16,428 nucleotides of DNA from an uncultured Oxalobacteraceae bacterium (lineage in GTDB: Bacteria; Pseudomonadota; Gammaproteobacteria; Burkholderiales; Burkholderiaceae). Position numbers and translations under genes: made by a program. Position 1 is the first letter of the stretch, and every line of letters starts with the position of its first letter. Where the stretch lies: positions 1 through 16,428 of the forward strand of contig CAMLFK010000097.1 in NCBI GenBank assembly GCA_946479255.1, in the 5' to 3' direction. The notes under the pieces were generated by a model, which saw nothing but the letters and a program-made list of their open reading frames with translations, made no database searches and was not told the origin of the DNA. Shown here piece after piece: positions 7,031 to 14,645 of the stretch.

Positions 7031-7051
7031 TGCTAACTAAGGGAGCATTGC

Positions 7052-8044
7052 TTACAGGCTGACCACGCTCTTGAGCGGTTCAGGTTCCAGCACCACACTG
7101 TCGGCCTGGGTAATGATTTCTTCGACGATGTAGCGCGGGCGTCCCTTGACCTCTTCGTAGATCGCGCCGACGTACACGCCCACCGTGCCCAGCACGATCA
7201 GCAGCACGCCGTTAAACAGCAGCAGCAGCGAAACGATGGTGGTCCAGCCGCTCGGCAAGTCGCGGGTGATGAAGAAGTTGGCGACGGCCACCAGCATGAA
7301 CAGGAAGGCCATGGCCGCAAAGCCCATGCCGACGAAAATGCCCATCTGCAGCGGCTTGGTGCTGAACGACAGGATGCCGGCGGTGGCCAGCTGGATCATT
7401 TTGCCGAGCGAGTATTTCGATACGCCGGCAAAGCGCTTCTCGGCCACGTATTCCACGCAGGACTGGCGGTAGCCCATCCAGGAGAACAGACCGCGCAGGA
7501 ACATATTGCGTTCCTGGAAACCGGTCGACAGGGTGCGTGCCACGCGCGCGGAGATCAGCCGGAAGTCGGCCGCATTGGCATTGATCGGCACCTTGGCCAG
7601 TTTGCCGAGCAGCTTGTAGAACAGGTTGCCCATCAACTTACGCAGCGGGTTGATGGCCTCGGTATCCTTGCGCACCGTGTAGACCACGTCGTTCCCCTGG
7701 CGGAAGCTGGCCAACAGTTCGGCGATCAGTTCGGGCGGGTGCTGCAGGTCGCCGTCCATCATGACGATGGCGTCGGCATCCAAAGCGTGTTCAATGCCGG
7801 CCAGCAGCGACATCTGGTGGCCGAAGCGCGAGGACATGGCCAGCACCTTGGCCTGCGGGTCCTTGGCCACCAGGGTGCGCAGCACGCCGATGGTGTTGTC
7901 CGGGCAGCGGTCGACCACGTAGCACAGCGAGGCTTCCACATTGTCGAGCTTATCCAACGCGGCGCGCGTGCGCGCGTGGAAATGCGCGATCACCTGTTCT
8001 TCGTTGAAGACAGGCACCACGACCGTTAATTTAGTTTTCACCAT
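7052..8044 (-). CDS. DPM1/ArnC-like GT2 glycosyltransferase (polyprenyl-phosphate glycosyltransferase)
   Basis: A 330-residue family 2 glycosyltransferase of the dolichyl-phosphate-mannose-synthase type, expected to move a sugar from a nucleotide to polyprenyl phosphate on the cytoplasmic face. It starts TVVVPVFNEEQVI (7-19). The metal/nucleotide-binding DxD is MMDGDLQHPP (95-104; D97, D99). It has the family block EKRFAGVSKYSLGKM (202-216). Two C-terminal membrane helices (about 233-258 and 269-294) and the tail IYEEVKGRPRYIVEE are standard for ArnC/GtrB/CsbB-like proteins. One change is VDRCPDN (44-50) in place of the usual VDDGSxD, so the first acidic motif is altered but keeps Asp. Its start lies inside the end of the SDR gene (14-bp overlap), implying coupled translation. 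With GtrA and the GT-C-like protein it completes a lipid-linked sugar route. Confidence 0.92.
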   Translation of the reverse strand: MVKTKLTVVVPVFNEEQVIAHFHARTRAALDKLDNVEASLCYVVDRCPDNTIGVLRTLVAKDPQAKVLAMSSRFGHQMSLLAGIEHALDADAIVMMDGDLQHPPELIAELLASFRQGNDVVYTVRKDTEAINPLRKLMGNLFYKLLGKLAKVPINANAADFRLISARVARTLSTGFQERNMFLRGLFSWMGYRQSCVEYVAEKRFAGVSKYSLGKMIQLATAGILSFSTKPLQMGIFVGMGFAAMAFLFMLVAVANFFITRDLPSGWTTIVSLLLLFNGVLLIVLGTVGVYVGAIYEEVKGRPRYIVEEIITQADSVVLEPEPLKSVVSL

Positions 8045-8891
8045 TCCTCCACTGCCGCATTAAATCGCGGGTCTTGCTGATATCCGCATAAATCACGGGG
8101 ACGTCGTAACCACTGCGGTTCGACAATTGCTCCGCTTCGCGCACGATCGCCGGGTCCAGGCCATGTGCGGCCAGGGTGCGCTCCATCAGCGCGCGCATGG
8201 TTACCGGCTCGCCGCTGGCGACATTGTGAACCGTCCCCGCCGGCGCCAGCGCCGCAATGGCCAGCAGCTGTTCGGCGGCTTCCATTGTGGACAGGTAGTC
8301 GCGCATCGCACCCAGCGGGCCGAGTTCGATGAGCTGCTGGCGTCCGGCCAGTACCGCGTCGATCTGCTGCTGCAGGCGGCCGATGAACAGGCGCTCCGAC
8401 ATGCCGGGGCCGAACAGGTTGAAGACCCGCGCCACCGTCACGTCCACGCCGCGCGCGGCGTACAGGTGGGCCAGCTGGGTCTGCCACGCCTTGCTCATGC
8501 CGTACACCGACACGGGCTTTAACACGCGTGCTTCGCTGACCGGGTTTTCCTCGGGCTGTACCACGCCATATTCCGCGGCCGAGCCGATCAGCACCACGCG
8601 CACTGCGCGGCCGGCTTGTTCTACGGCGTCCAGCAATTGCCGGCTGGCCTCGACGTTCATGCCGTAGGCTTGGGCGAAGTCGTTGTCGAAGCTGGCGGCC
8701 AGGTGCAGGATCAGGTCCGGCTGGCTGTGTGCCAGCGCCGCGGCGATGCCCTGCGGCTCGGCCAGGTCGAGCGCGATGTCGTTGCCGGCACCGCGGCCGG
8801 TCGTCAGCACGCGCTGTCCGCGTTCACGCAGGCGCGCGCAGACCGCGCGGCCCAGCGCGCCGGAGGCACCCGTTACCAGCACCGTCTTCAT
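8031..8891 (-). CDS. Extended SDR NDP-sugar epimerase/reductase
   Basis: A 286-residue NAD(P)-binding short-chain dehydrogenase of the extended type. It has the Rossmann motif TGASGALG (7-14), the active-site serine segment IGSAAEYG (102-109), catalytic YGMSK (Y130, K134) and the substrate-side RVFNLFGPG (155-163). Length and motifs resemble GDP-4-keto-6-deoxy-mannose reductase (RmD) and related 4-keto-sugar reductases. Next to a 4,6-dehydratase gene, reduction of the 4-keto intermediate is the natural role. The start shares one base with the upstream nucleotidyltransferase stop (TGATG), and its end overlaps the glycosyltransferase start by 14 bp. The exact sugar product and cofactor (NADH or NADPH) cannot be told from sequence. 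Confidence 0.9.
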   Translation of the reverse strand: MKTVLVTGASGALGRAVCARLRERGQRVLTTGRGAGNDIALDLAEPQGIAAALAHSQPDLILHLAASFDNDFAQAYGMNVEASRQLLDAVEQAGRAVRVVLIGSAAEYGVVQPEENPVSEARVLKPVSVYGMSKAWQTQLAHLYAARGVDVTVARVFNLFGPGMSERLFIGRLQQQIDAVLAGRQQLIELGPLGAMRDYLSTMEAAEQLLAIAALAPAGTVHNVASGEPVTMRALMERTLAAHGLDPAIVREAEQLSNRSGYDVPVIYADISKTRDLMRQWRNGEN

Positions 8892-9601
8892 CAGGGAATA
8901 CCCAGCTTGACCGACAGTTCGGCGAAATTCTCGTCGGCGTATTCGTAGTCGTCAGGCCGGCCGATGTCCAGCCAGTAGCCGCTGAACGGGCGGATATCGA
9001 TGCGGCGTTCGTGCTTGAGGCCATCTACCATCAAGCTGTCGAAGCCGTAGGCTTTGCCGCGCGGCAGGGCGTCGATCACCTTGCGGTTGATGCAGTAGAT
9101 GCCCATGCTGACGTCGAAATCGTAGGAGGGCTTTTCCTGGAACTCGGTCAGGCGGCCTTCTTCGTTGTAGCGCAGCACGCCGAAGTCGATCTTCACCTGG
9201 CGCTGGTAGGCCGACACCGAGATCTGGCTTTGCGCGTCGATATGCTTCTGGAAGAAGGCGCGGTAGTCGAGGTCGCACAGGATGTCGCCGTTCATCACCA
9301 GGAAGTTTTCCGGCAGGTCGTCGATCAGGGTCAGCGGGCCGATGGTCGACAGTTCGCCTTCTTCCAGCGAGTAATCGAGCTTGAGGCCGAGGCGCGAGCC
9401 ATCGCCGAAGTAAGCCATGATCAGGTGCGACAGGTGGTTGACCGCCAGCGTGACGTGGGTGAAGCCGTCGCGCTTCAATTGCATCAGGATGATCTCGAGG
9501 ATCGAATACTTGCCGCCCAGCGGCACCAGCGGCTTGGGGATCAGGGTGGTATAGGGGCGCAGGCGGGTGCCTTTGCCGCCGGCCAGGATAATAGCGCGCA
9601 T
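8891..9601 (-). CDS. Sugar-1-phosphate nucleotidyltransferase
   Basis: A 236-residue protein that activates a sugar 1-phosphate with an NTP. It has the signature LAGGKGTRLRPYT (6-18), the KP at 23-24, metal-binding NGD (104-106), EKP (156-158) and a late FSGYWLDIGRPDDY block (206-219). It is a catalytic domain only, without the hexapeptide-repeat or CBS domains found in some relatives. The base used is not readable by eye. GTP is plausible because the neighbouring LegB-type enzyme and the RmD-like reductase belong to families that act on GDP-sugars. ATG 9599-9601 was chosen: AAGGG lies about 9 nt upstream and the protein begins MRAIILAGG, as expected. A 41-codon upstream extension would run into the dehydratase gene and has no family similarity. 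Confidence 0.92.
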   Translation of the reverse strand: MRAIILAGGKGTRLRPYTTLIPKPLVPLGGKYSILEIILMQLKRDGFTHVTLAVNHLSHLIMAYFGDGSRLGLKLDYSLEEGELSTIGPLTLIDDLPENFLVMNGDILCDLDYRAFFQKHIDAQSQISVSAYQRQVKIDFGVLRYNEEGRLTEFQEKPSYDFDVSMGIYCINRKVIDALPRGKAYGFDSLMVDGLKHERRIDIRPFSGYWLDIGRPDDYEYADENFAELSVKLGIP

Positions 9602-9618
9602 GCTCGTGCCCTTGTGAC

Positions 9619-10617
9619 TTACAGGTTGTACAGCCACGCTTTGTAGCGGGCCAGGTTGTCGGGCTGGCGGAACCAGGCCACGGTGTCGGCCATGCCGGCC
9701 GCCAGATCGTACTGCGGGCGCCACGCGGTCAGCGTGGTGATCTGGGTGTTGTCGCCGATCAGGCGGAATACTTCGGAGGCGTCCGGGCGCAGGCGCTGCT
9801 CGTCGGTGACGATGCGCGCGTCCGGGTTGATCTCGGCGATCAGGGTCTTGGCCACGTCGCCGATGGTGTGTTCGACGCCGGTAGCAATATTGATTTCGCG
9901 GCCGATGGCGGCGTCCGCTTCGGCCAGGGCGATGAAGCCGGCGGCCGTGTCTTTCACGTAGTTAAAGTCGCGGGTCGGCGTCAGGCTGCCCAGGCGCAGT
10001 TCGGTCTGGCCTTCCAGCAGCTGGGTGATCACGGTCGGAATCACCGCGCGCGCCGATTGGCGCGGGCCGTAGGTGTTGAACGGGCGCACGATCACCACCG
10101 GCGTCTCGAACGAGCGGTAGAACGATTCGGCCAGGCGGTCGGCGCCGATCTTGGTGGCGCTGTACGGCGACTGGCCCTGGAACGGATGCTTTTCGTCGAT
10201 CGGGGCGTATTGCGCGGTGCCATACACTTCCGAGGTCGAGGTCACCAGCACGCGTTCGGTGCCCAGCTTGCGCGCCGCCTGCAGCACGTTCAGCGTGCCC
10301 TTGATGTTGGTGTCGACGTAGGAATCCGGCGAATGGTACGAGAAGGGAATGGCGATCAGCGCGGCCAGGTGGAACACCACATCGACCCCTTTCATGGCCT
10401 CGAACACGCCGTTGGGGTCGCGGATGTCGCCGGCGAACACGTCCAGCTTGCGCAGGGTTTCCTGCGGCAGGGTGTCAAGCCAGCCCCAGCTGTTAAGCGA
10501 GTTGTAATAGACGAAGGCGCGCACGTCGCAGCCTTTGGCCAGCAGGGCTTCGACCAGGTGGCTGCCGATGAAACCATCGGCGCCGGTGACCAGGACTTTC
10601 TTTGCGGTGAGATCCAT
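9619..10617 (-). CDS. legB: LegB-type NAD-dependent NDP-sugar 4,6-dehydratase
   Basis: A 332-residue extended SDR that likely turns an NDP-hexose or NDP-HexNAc into its 4-keto-6-deoxy form. It has the NAD motif TGADGFIGSH (11-20), catalytic TSTSEVYG (126-133), YSATK (Y152, K156) and PFNTYGPRQSARAVIPT (179-195). Blocks HLAALIAIPFSY (83-94), SYVDTNIKGTLN (99-110) and RLRPDASEVFRL (275-286) match, from memory, Campylobacter LegB (Cj1319), a GDP-GlcNAc 4,6-dehydratase of legionaminic acid synthesis. The LegC aminotransferase and sialic-acid-synthase-like partners are absent here, so the end product is probably not legionaminic acid. The family call is firm; the symbol denotes family membership. 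The start has GGAGA 5 nt upstream, and the gene follows the GT-C-like gene after 12 bp. Confidence 0.85.
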   Translation of the reverse strand: MDLTAKKVLVTGADGFIGSHLVEALLAKGCDVRAFVYYNSLNSWGWLDTLPQETLRKLDVFAGDIRDPNGVFEAMKGVDVVFHLAALIAIPFSYHSPDSYVDTNIKGTLNVLQAARKLGTERVLVTSTSEVYGTAQYAPIDEKHPFQGQSPYSATKIGADRLAESFYRSFETPVVIVRPFNTYGPRQSARAVIPTVITQLLEGQTELRLGSLTPTRDFNYVKDTAAGFIALAEADAAIGREINIATGVEHTIGDVAKTLIAEINPDARIVTDEQRLRPDASEVFRLIGDNTQITTLTAWRPQYDLAAGMADTVAWFRQPDNLARYKAWLYNL

Positions 10618-10629
10618 GTTTCTCCAAAA

Positions 10630-12843
10630 TTATTCAATAGTGCAGCTGGCCGCCTGTGCAGGCTCCAGCGTGCGCGCAGCGTACTCCATCACATAGAAGT
10701 GGAGTTTGCGCGGATCGTTAGGTGCGTCGAGGCGCGCCCCATCGGTGCTAAGGCGCAAGCTGGCGCGGTCGCGCGCGGCCACCGTCAGCGGAAACCGCAC
10801 GGTGCGTACGCTGGCATTGGCGCTGATCTCGCGATTGACGCCCCCGCCTTCGATGCGCAGCTTGCCGCCGTTGGCAATGGCGAGCTGGAAGCTGAGGCAC
10901 ACGCTGAGCGGCTGGTCGTCGACATTTTTCAGGCTCAGTTCAGCCTGGTTCCCGGCCCAGCGGAAGCGCTTGCCTTCCGGCGAGCGTTCTTCCTCATAAA
11001 AGCCGCGCTTGAAGTCGGTCAGCGCGCCAGCGCTCAGCAGTATTTTAGCCTGCCTGGCGAACTCCGCCTGGCCGAGGGCTTGTTTGAGCTCCGCTGAGGC
11101 CGCGCGAATGTCGAGCACGGCGATGTCGCCCGGGCCCAGGTCGAGCGGCGTGACGCCATCGCGCGCCAGGCTGGCCAGCAGGGCTTCGGAGCGGTCCTTG
11201 TGGGCGCGCCGGTCGATCCAGATCGCGTCGAAACCGGACAGGATGGCGGCGTCCAGCAGCGCCTGGCCCTGCAAGGCGGACAGCTTGGTCTGCCAGGCGC
11301 GGTGGCGCTGGCTGAACGACGGCCAGCTCCAGCGCAGGTCCTCGGACCACAGCGAATAGCGGCCGTGATCGTACGATTCCACACCGCCGATATGTTCGAT
11401 CGGCGGGTAGCCGGTCAGCGGCAGCTGCAGCATCATGGCGCCCTTTGGCAGCAATTGTTCAACCTTGCCGACGATGGCCCGCTCGGCGCTCACCCGCGCA
11501 ACATTGTTTTGCTGGTTGAGGCGGAAGCCTCGCACGTCGTAAAGCTGGTCGCGCAGGCTGAACAGGGCAAACAGCAGGATCGCGGCATACGCCGCCATGC
11601 GCGCGCGGCGGCCCGCCGGCAGGCGCGCTTCGAGCCACAGCGCGGCGGCGACGATGGCGAAAAAAGACAGAAATACCGAGAAGCGGTTGTAGGCGCGGAT
11701 GTCCGGCACGCTCAGCACGTTGATCAGCGCGCCCAGGCCGCCGACGGTGATGACGAGAAAAGTGCCCAGCCCTAGCGCGCTGAGGGCATCGAGGACCGGG
11801 CTGCTGGCGCGCACATTTCGCACTCGCAACGCCAAGATCAGCAGCAAGCCGAATGCGCCGAACAGGCCCAGCCGCGCGGTCTGGTTTTCGTTGTCGAGAG
11901 GGAAGCCAGAGGCTTGGTTCTTGATCGCAAATTTTGCCAGCGGACGCACTGGGTTTTGAGTATGCGGCAATATCATGGCGCGCAGCTTGGCGCCGAAGAT
12001 TTCACTTTCGGCCACCGATTTGTAGCCTATCTCAGGCGGCCGGCCGTCGCGGTTCCAGCTGTACAGCGAGGGGGCCAGGTTGAGTACGGTGGCGCTGCCG
12101 ACCAGGACGATGGCCAGCAGCGGCAGGCGCAGCGCGCGCCAGTCGCGTGCGCCGACCAGCGCGGCCATGGAAAACAGCAGCACGGCGAAGAAGCTGTAGT
12201 AAACATAGTCGAATCCCTGCAGCACACAGGCGGCCAGGGCGACCACGCGCGCCTGGTTCGGCGCGCGCAGCACCTGCGGTCCGGCGGCGATCATCACCGC
12301 CAGCAGGCAGTGCAGCGGCACCAGGTAATACACCAGGTTCAGGTGGTGGGTGAAGCGCATCAGCGCGAATGGCAGGAAGGCGTACAGCACGCCGGCGGCG
12401 CACGCGAGCAGGGCCGACAGGCGCATCTGCCAGGCGGCGTAGGCGGTGGCCCAGGCACTCATGACGGCGGTCCACAGCCAGAATATATTGATCAGCAAGC
12501 CGGGGTTCTGGGTGAACAGCGACATGGCCTTGATCACCAGCCAGTCGGTGCTGGTCTGCATGGGGAAGGCCGCGCCGGGATAGGAGAACGGCGCCGACAA
12601 GTGCGTCATGGTCAGCGGCCAGCCGTCCTGCACCAGGCCCTTGATATACATCAGCATGACCACGCTGTCGCCTTCGTGGTACGTGAAGGGTACCCACAGC
12701 GGATAAGCGGCCAGGTGCAAGGCCTGGTAGGCAAGCAGCAGGACGATCAGGGCCAGCCCCAGGCCGCTGGCGCCCAGTGTCAATGTACGGGGGAAGGTCT
12801 GCGCGAGGGAATCTTGTTGCTGCGCCGGATCGAGCGGCTTCAT
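10630..12843 (-). CDS. Multi-pass membrane protein, GT-C glycosyltransferase-like, with C-terminal soluble domain
   Basis: A 737-residue protein. Residues 20-435 hold about ten hydrophobic helices. An acidic motif, YHEGDS (55-60; D59), sits just after the first helix, where GT-C transferases carry their catalytic Asp. A loop with SAPFSYPGAAFP (83-94) follows. Residues 440-737 form a large soluble region, probably periplasmic, whose last 130 residues look beta-rich (NQAELSLKNVDDQPLSVCLSF). GT-C enzymes take a sugar from a polyprenyl-phosphate donor, which fits the DPM1-like and GtrA neighbours. ATG 12841-12843 was chosen. An in-frame TTG at 12894 adds 17 residues of poor character and falls within a palindrome near the predicted transcription start. 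Neither start has a clear ribosome site. It is the first gene of the cassette. Confidence 0.85.
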   Translation of the reverse strand: MKPLDPAQQQDSLAQTFPRTLTLGASGLGLALIVLLLAYQALHLAAYPLWVPFTYHEGDSVVMLMYIKGLVQDGWPLTMTHLSAPFSYPGAAFPMQTSTDWLVIKAMSLFTQNPGLLINIFWLWTAVMSAWATAYAAWQMRLSALLACAAGVLYAFLPFALMRFTHHLNLVYYLVPLHCLLAVMIAAGPQVLRAPNQARVVALAACVLQGFDYVYYSFFAVLLFSMAALVGARDWRALRLPLLAIVLVGSATVLNLAPSLYSWNRDGRPPEIGYKSVAESEIFGAKLRAMILPHTQNPVRPLAKFAIKNQASGFPLDNENQTARLGLFGAFGLLLILALRVRNVRASSPVLDALSALGLGTFLVITVGGLGALINVLSVPDIRAYNRFSVFLSFFAIVAAALWLEARLPAGRRARMAAYAAILLFALFSLRDQLYDVRGFRLNQQNNVARVSAERAIVGKVEQLLPKGAMMLQLPLTGYPPIEHIGGVESYDHGRYSLWSEDLRWSWPSFSQRHRAWQTKLSALQGQALLDAAILSGFDAIWIDRRAHKDRSEALLASLARDGVTPLDLGPGDIAVLDIRAASAELKQALGQAEFARQAKILLSAGALTDFKRGFYEEERSPEGKRFRWAGNQAELSLKNVDDQPLSVCLSFQLAIANGGKLRIEGGGVNREISANASVRTVRFPLTVAARDRASLRLSTDGARLDAPNDPRKLHFYVMEYAARTLEPAQAASCTIE

Positions 12844-12912
12844 TGGCGGAGGGCAGGGTACGTCATGGTGTACTAATCGGATGCGGGGTTGCAATAGTAC
12901 TATTTTTGCGCC

Positions 12913-12941
12913 TTTATATCCAGCCTGCGCCCTGTCCTGAA
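12913..12941 (-). promoter_or_regulatory. Possible promoter of the sugar cassette
   Basis: On the minus strand, -10 TATAAA (12918-12913) lies 17 bp from a weak -35, TTCAGG (12941-12936). It points into the GT-C-like gene with a leader of about 60 nt. A perfect 12-bp palindrome, AATAGTACTATT (12893-12904), lies just past the predicted start point and could be an operator. The -10 is good and the -35 is poor. Confidence 0.4.
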
Positions 12942-12967
12942 TATGTAAGCAAGTGTGTCGAAAAATT

Positions 12968-13246
12968 TCACACCGCGTCCAGGTTAGGATCGTGACGGGC
13001 GATCAGCACGCCATCCTTGGTCGATACCACGTCCGGTTCGATGGCGTCGGCACCCTGGGCGATCGCCGCCGCATAGGCTTCGACGGTTTGTTCCGGCACG
13101 GTGCCGCTGGCGCCGCGGTGCGCCACCACGATCGGCGGCTTGCCGTCGAGCGTGTTCAAGCTGACGTCGTCGCTGCCGCCGCAGCCGGCCAGCATCAACG
13201 CACCGGCGCACAGGGGCGCCGTCTTCCAGTTTTTGTACACTGCCAT
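12968..13246 (-). pseudogene. Truncated lipoprotein glycerophosphodiester phosphodiesterase
   Basis: A 92-codon frame with a lipoprotein signal peptide (ALMLAGC, lipidated C22). It is followed by the first part of a GDPD TIM barrel: [14 protein letters not shown] (41-54; H43, E52), GADAIEPDV (65-73; E70, D72) and the catalytic LIARHDPNL (81-89; H85). Full enzymes of this type run to some 300-400 residues; here the frame stops right after HDPNLDAV, and nothing downstream resembles the rest. It keeps a good GGAGA ribosome site before the ATG, so it may still be expressed as a short lipoprotein. A 3' deletion is the simplest explanation. Because homologous ends continue from this point, truncation rather than a genuine short gene is favoured. 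Confidence 0.78.
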
Positions 13247-13385
13247 GTTGTCTCCAGGTTAAGATGAGCCGGATTCTAGAAGGCGCAGATGACCGCCCCA
13301 TGACAGCTAAACTTTTTTACAAGCTTGTCTCTTGTTGACGTATAGTTGCCGATGCCCGCTATACCAATCACAACAAGGAAGCCAT

Positions 13386-14489
13386 ATGCATACGTTCATT
13401 CCGCGCAGCCTGATCGTTCTCGCGTTTGCCGCCGGCAGCGCCGCGGCATCGGTCCGCCACCTCAGCATTCCGGTCCAAAAGGATGAGTCGACCATCGCTT
13501 ACGACATGAACGAAGCCGGCCAGGTCGCGGCCGTGCTGGAAAACGAGGAAGGACACCAGCGCGCGGTGATGTTCGAGAAGGGCATGCTGACCGACCTGGG
13601 CTCGCTGGGCGGCGACTACAGCAATGCCAAGGCAATCAATCCCAGCGGCCAGATCGTCGGTTCGGCGCGCGATGCCGCCGGCCACTGGCGCGCCATCAGC
13701 TACGACAAGGCGCGCGGCATGCGCGACCTCGGCACCCTGGGCGGGCCGAGCAGCTTCGGCATGGCGATCAACAACGCCGGCGACATCGCCGGTTTCGCCG
13801 ACACCGCCAGTGGCGACTATCACGCGGTGCTGTACCGCGCCGACGGCACCACCCATGACCTCGGCACACTGGGCGGCAAGATGAGCTTCGCCGCCGGCAT
13901 GAACAATCTGGGCCAGGTGGTCGGCACCGCCGCGCTGGCGGACGGCTCGCGCCGCGCCTTCGTGTACGACGCCGCGCGCGGCATGGTGGACCTGGGCACC
14001 CTGGGTGGCCGCATCAGTTCGGCCACTGGCATCAACGATGCCGGCGTGATCGTGGGCGCGTCGGAAACCCCCGACCGCAAATGGCACGCTTTCGTATACG
14101 AAAATGGCCGCATGGTCGACCTGGGCGCCAAGATCGGCTATGGCCACAGCTTCGCCACCGCCATCAACAGCGCCGGCCACGTCGTGGGCAGCATCATCAC
14201 GGGCGACGAAAGGCGCTCGTTCGTGTGGCGCGACGGCAAGGTGATCGTGCACCGCGGCCACCACAGCCTGTTCCTGACCAACGCCATCAACGATGAAGAA
14301 CAGGTGGTGGGCGCGGCCAACGGCAAGCGCCTGCGCGCCGCGACCATGCACTCGAACGCGGTGCCCGTCAAGGAGCCGCAGCCAGCCAGGCAGATGGGCT
14401 GGTTCATCGCCATCGCCCTTGGCGGCGCCGCGCTGGCGATCATGCAGCGCCGCCGCTACCAGGGCCTGCTGCTGCGCAGCTTCGCCTAG
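13386..14489 (+). CDS. Secreted HAF-repeat protein with C-terminal membrane anchor
   Basis: A 367-residue extracytoplasmic repeat protein. A signal peptide covers about 1-22 (RSLIVLAFAAGSAAAS). The body is built of repeats: DLG-S/T-LGG occurs at 70, 114, 158 and 202, exactly 44 residues apart, with DLGAKIG at 245. The IN-x-x-G-x-V/I-V-G motif occurs at 84, 128, 172, 216, 260 and 301. This is the HAF-repeat family; the period would suit propeller blades. The C-terminus has KEPQPA, a hydrophobic helix (339-353) and RRR, a layout like a degenerate PEP-CTERM sorting signal. ATG 13386 has AGGAAG 6 nt upstream and starts directly before the signal peptide; the in-frame ATG at 13332 would bury it. 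A weak TTGACG (13335) / TATACC (13360) pair with a 19-bp spacer lies upstream. Function is unknown. Confidence 0.85.
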   Translation: MHTFIPRSLIVLAFAAGSAAASVRHLSIPVQKDESTIAYDMNEAGQVAAVLENEEGHQRAVMFEKGMLTDLGSLGGDYSNAKAINPSGQIVGSARDAAGHWRAISYDKARGMRDLGTLGGPSSFGMAINNAGDIAGFADTASGDYHAVLYRADGTTHDLGTLGGKMSFAAGMNNLGQVVGTAALADGSRRAFVYDAARGMVDLGTLGGRISSATGINDAGVIVGASETPDRKWHAFVYENGRMVDLGAKIGYGHSFATAINSAGHVVGSIITGDERRSFVWRDGKVIVHRGHHSLFLTNAINDEEQVVGAANGKRLRAATMHSNAVPVKEPQPARQMGWFIAIALGGAALAIMQRRRYQGLLLRSFA

Positions 14490-14632
14490 CATCAATCATC
14501 AAGTCAGGCCCAGGTACGTGAACTGAAACTGTGAACTTGGGGGCGGGGATTCGTAATAAAAATTTAATTGATGTTGATGTTTGGGAACGTGTTACGCTGA
14601 CCCTCTTGTCAATCAAAACTTCGTCACTGGAG

Positions 14633-14645
14633 TCAGGTATCCTGA
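14633..14645 (+). promoter_or_regulatory. Inverted repeat directly before the Crp-like start codon
   Basis: TCAGG-TAT-CCTGA ends at the base before ATG 14646. The 5-bp stem would include AGG, the nearest Shine-Dalgarno candidate after GGAG at about 14629. It might shape translation start or bind a protein. The stem is short, so this may be chance. Confidence 0.3.

Noticed and set aside
9868..12876. Long plus-strand open frames (9868-11097 and 11914-12876) antisense to the sugar cassette
   Set aside because: They are rich in R, Q, G and H, lack motifs, and mirror the codon pattern of the opposite genes, which have clear family motifs.
13335..13365. Promoter for the HAF-repeat gene (TTGACG and TATACC)
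   Set aside because: The spacer is 19 bp with a weak -10 and no dyad, so it is mentioned only in the gene entry and not listed as a feature.
13368..14495. Long minus-strand open frame of 375 codons
   Set aside because: It lies wholly antisense to the HAF-repeat gene. Its composition (runs of A, H, V, Q) is typical of the complement of a GC-rich gene, and it has no recognisable domain.
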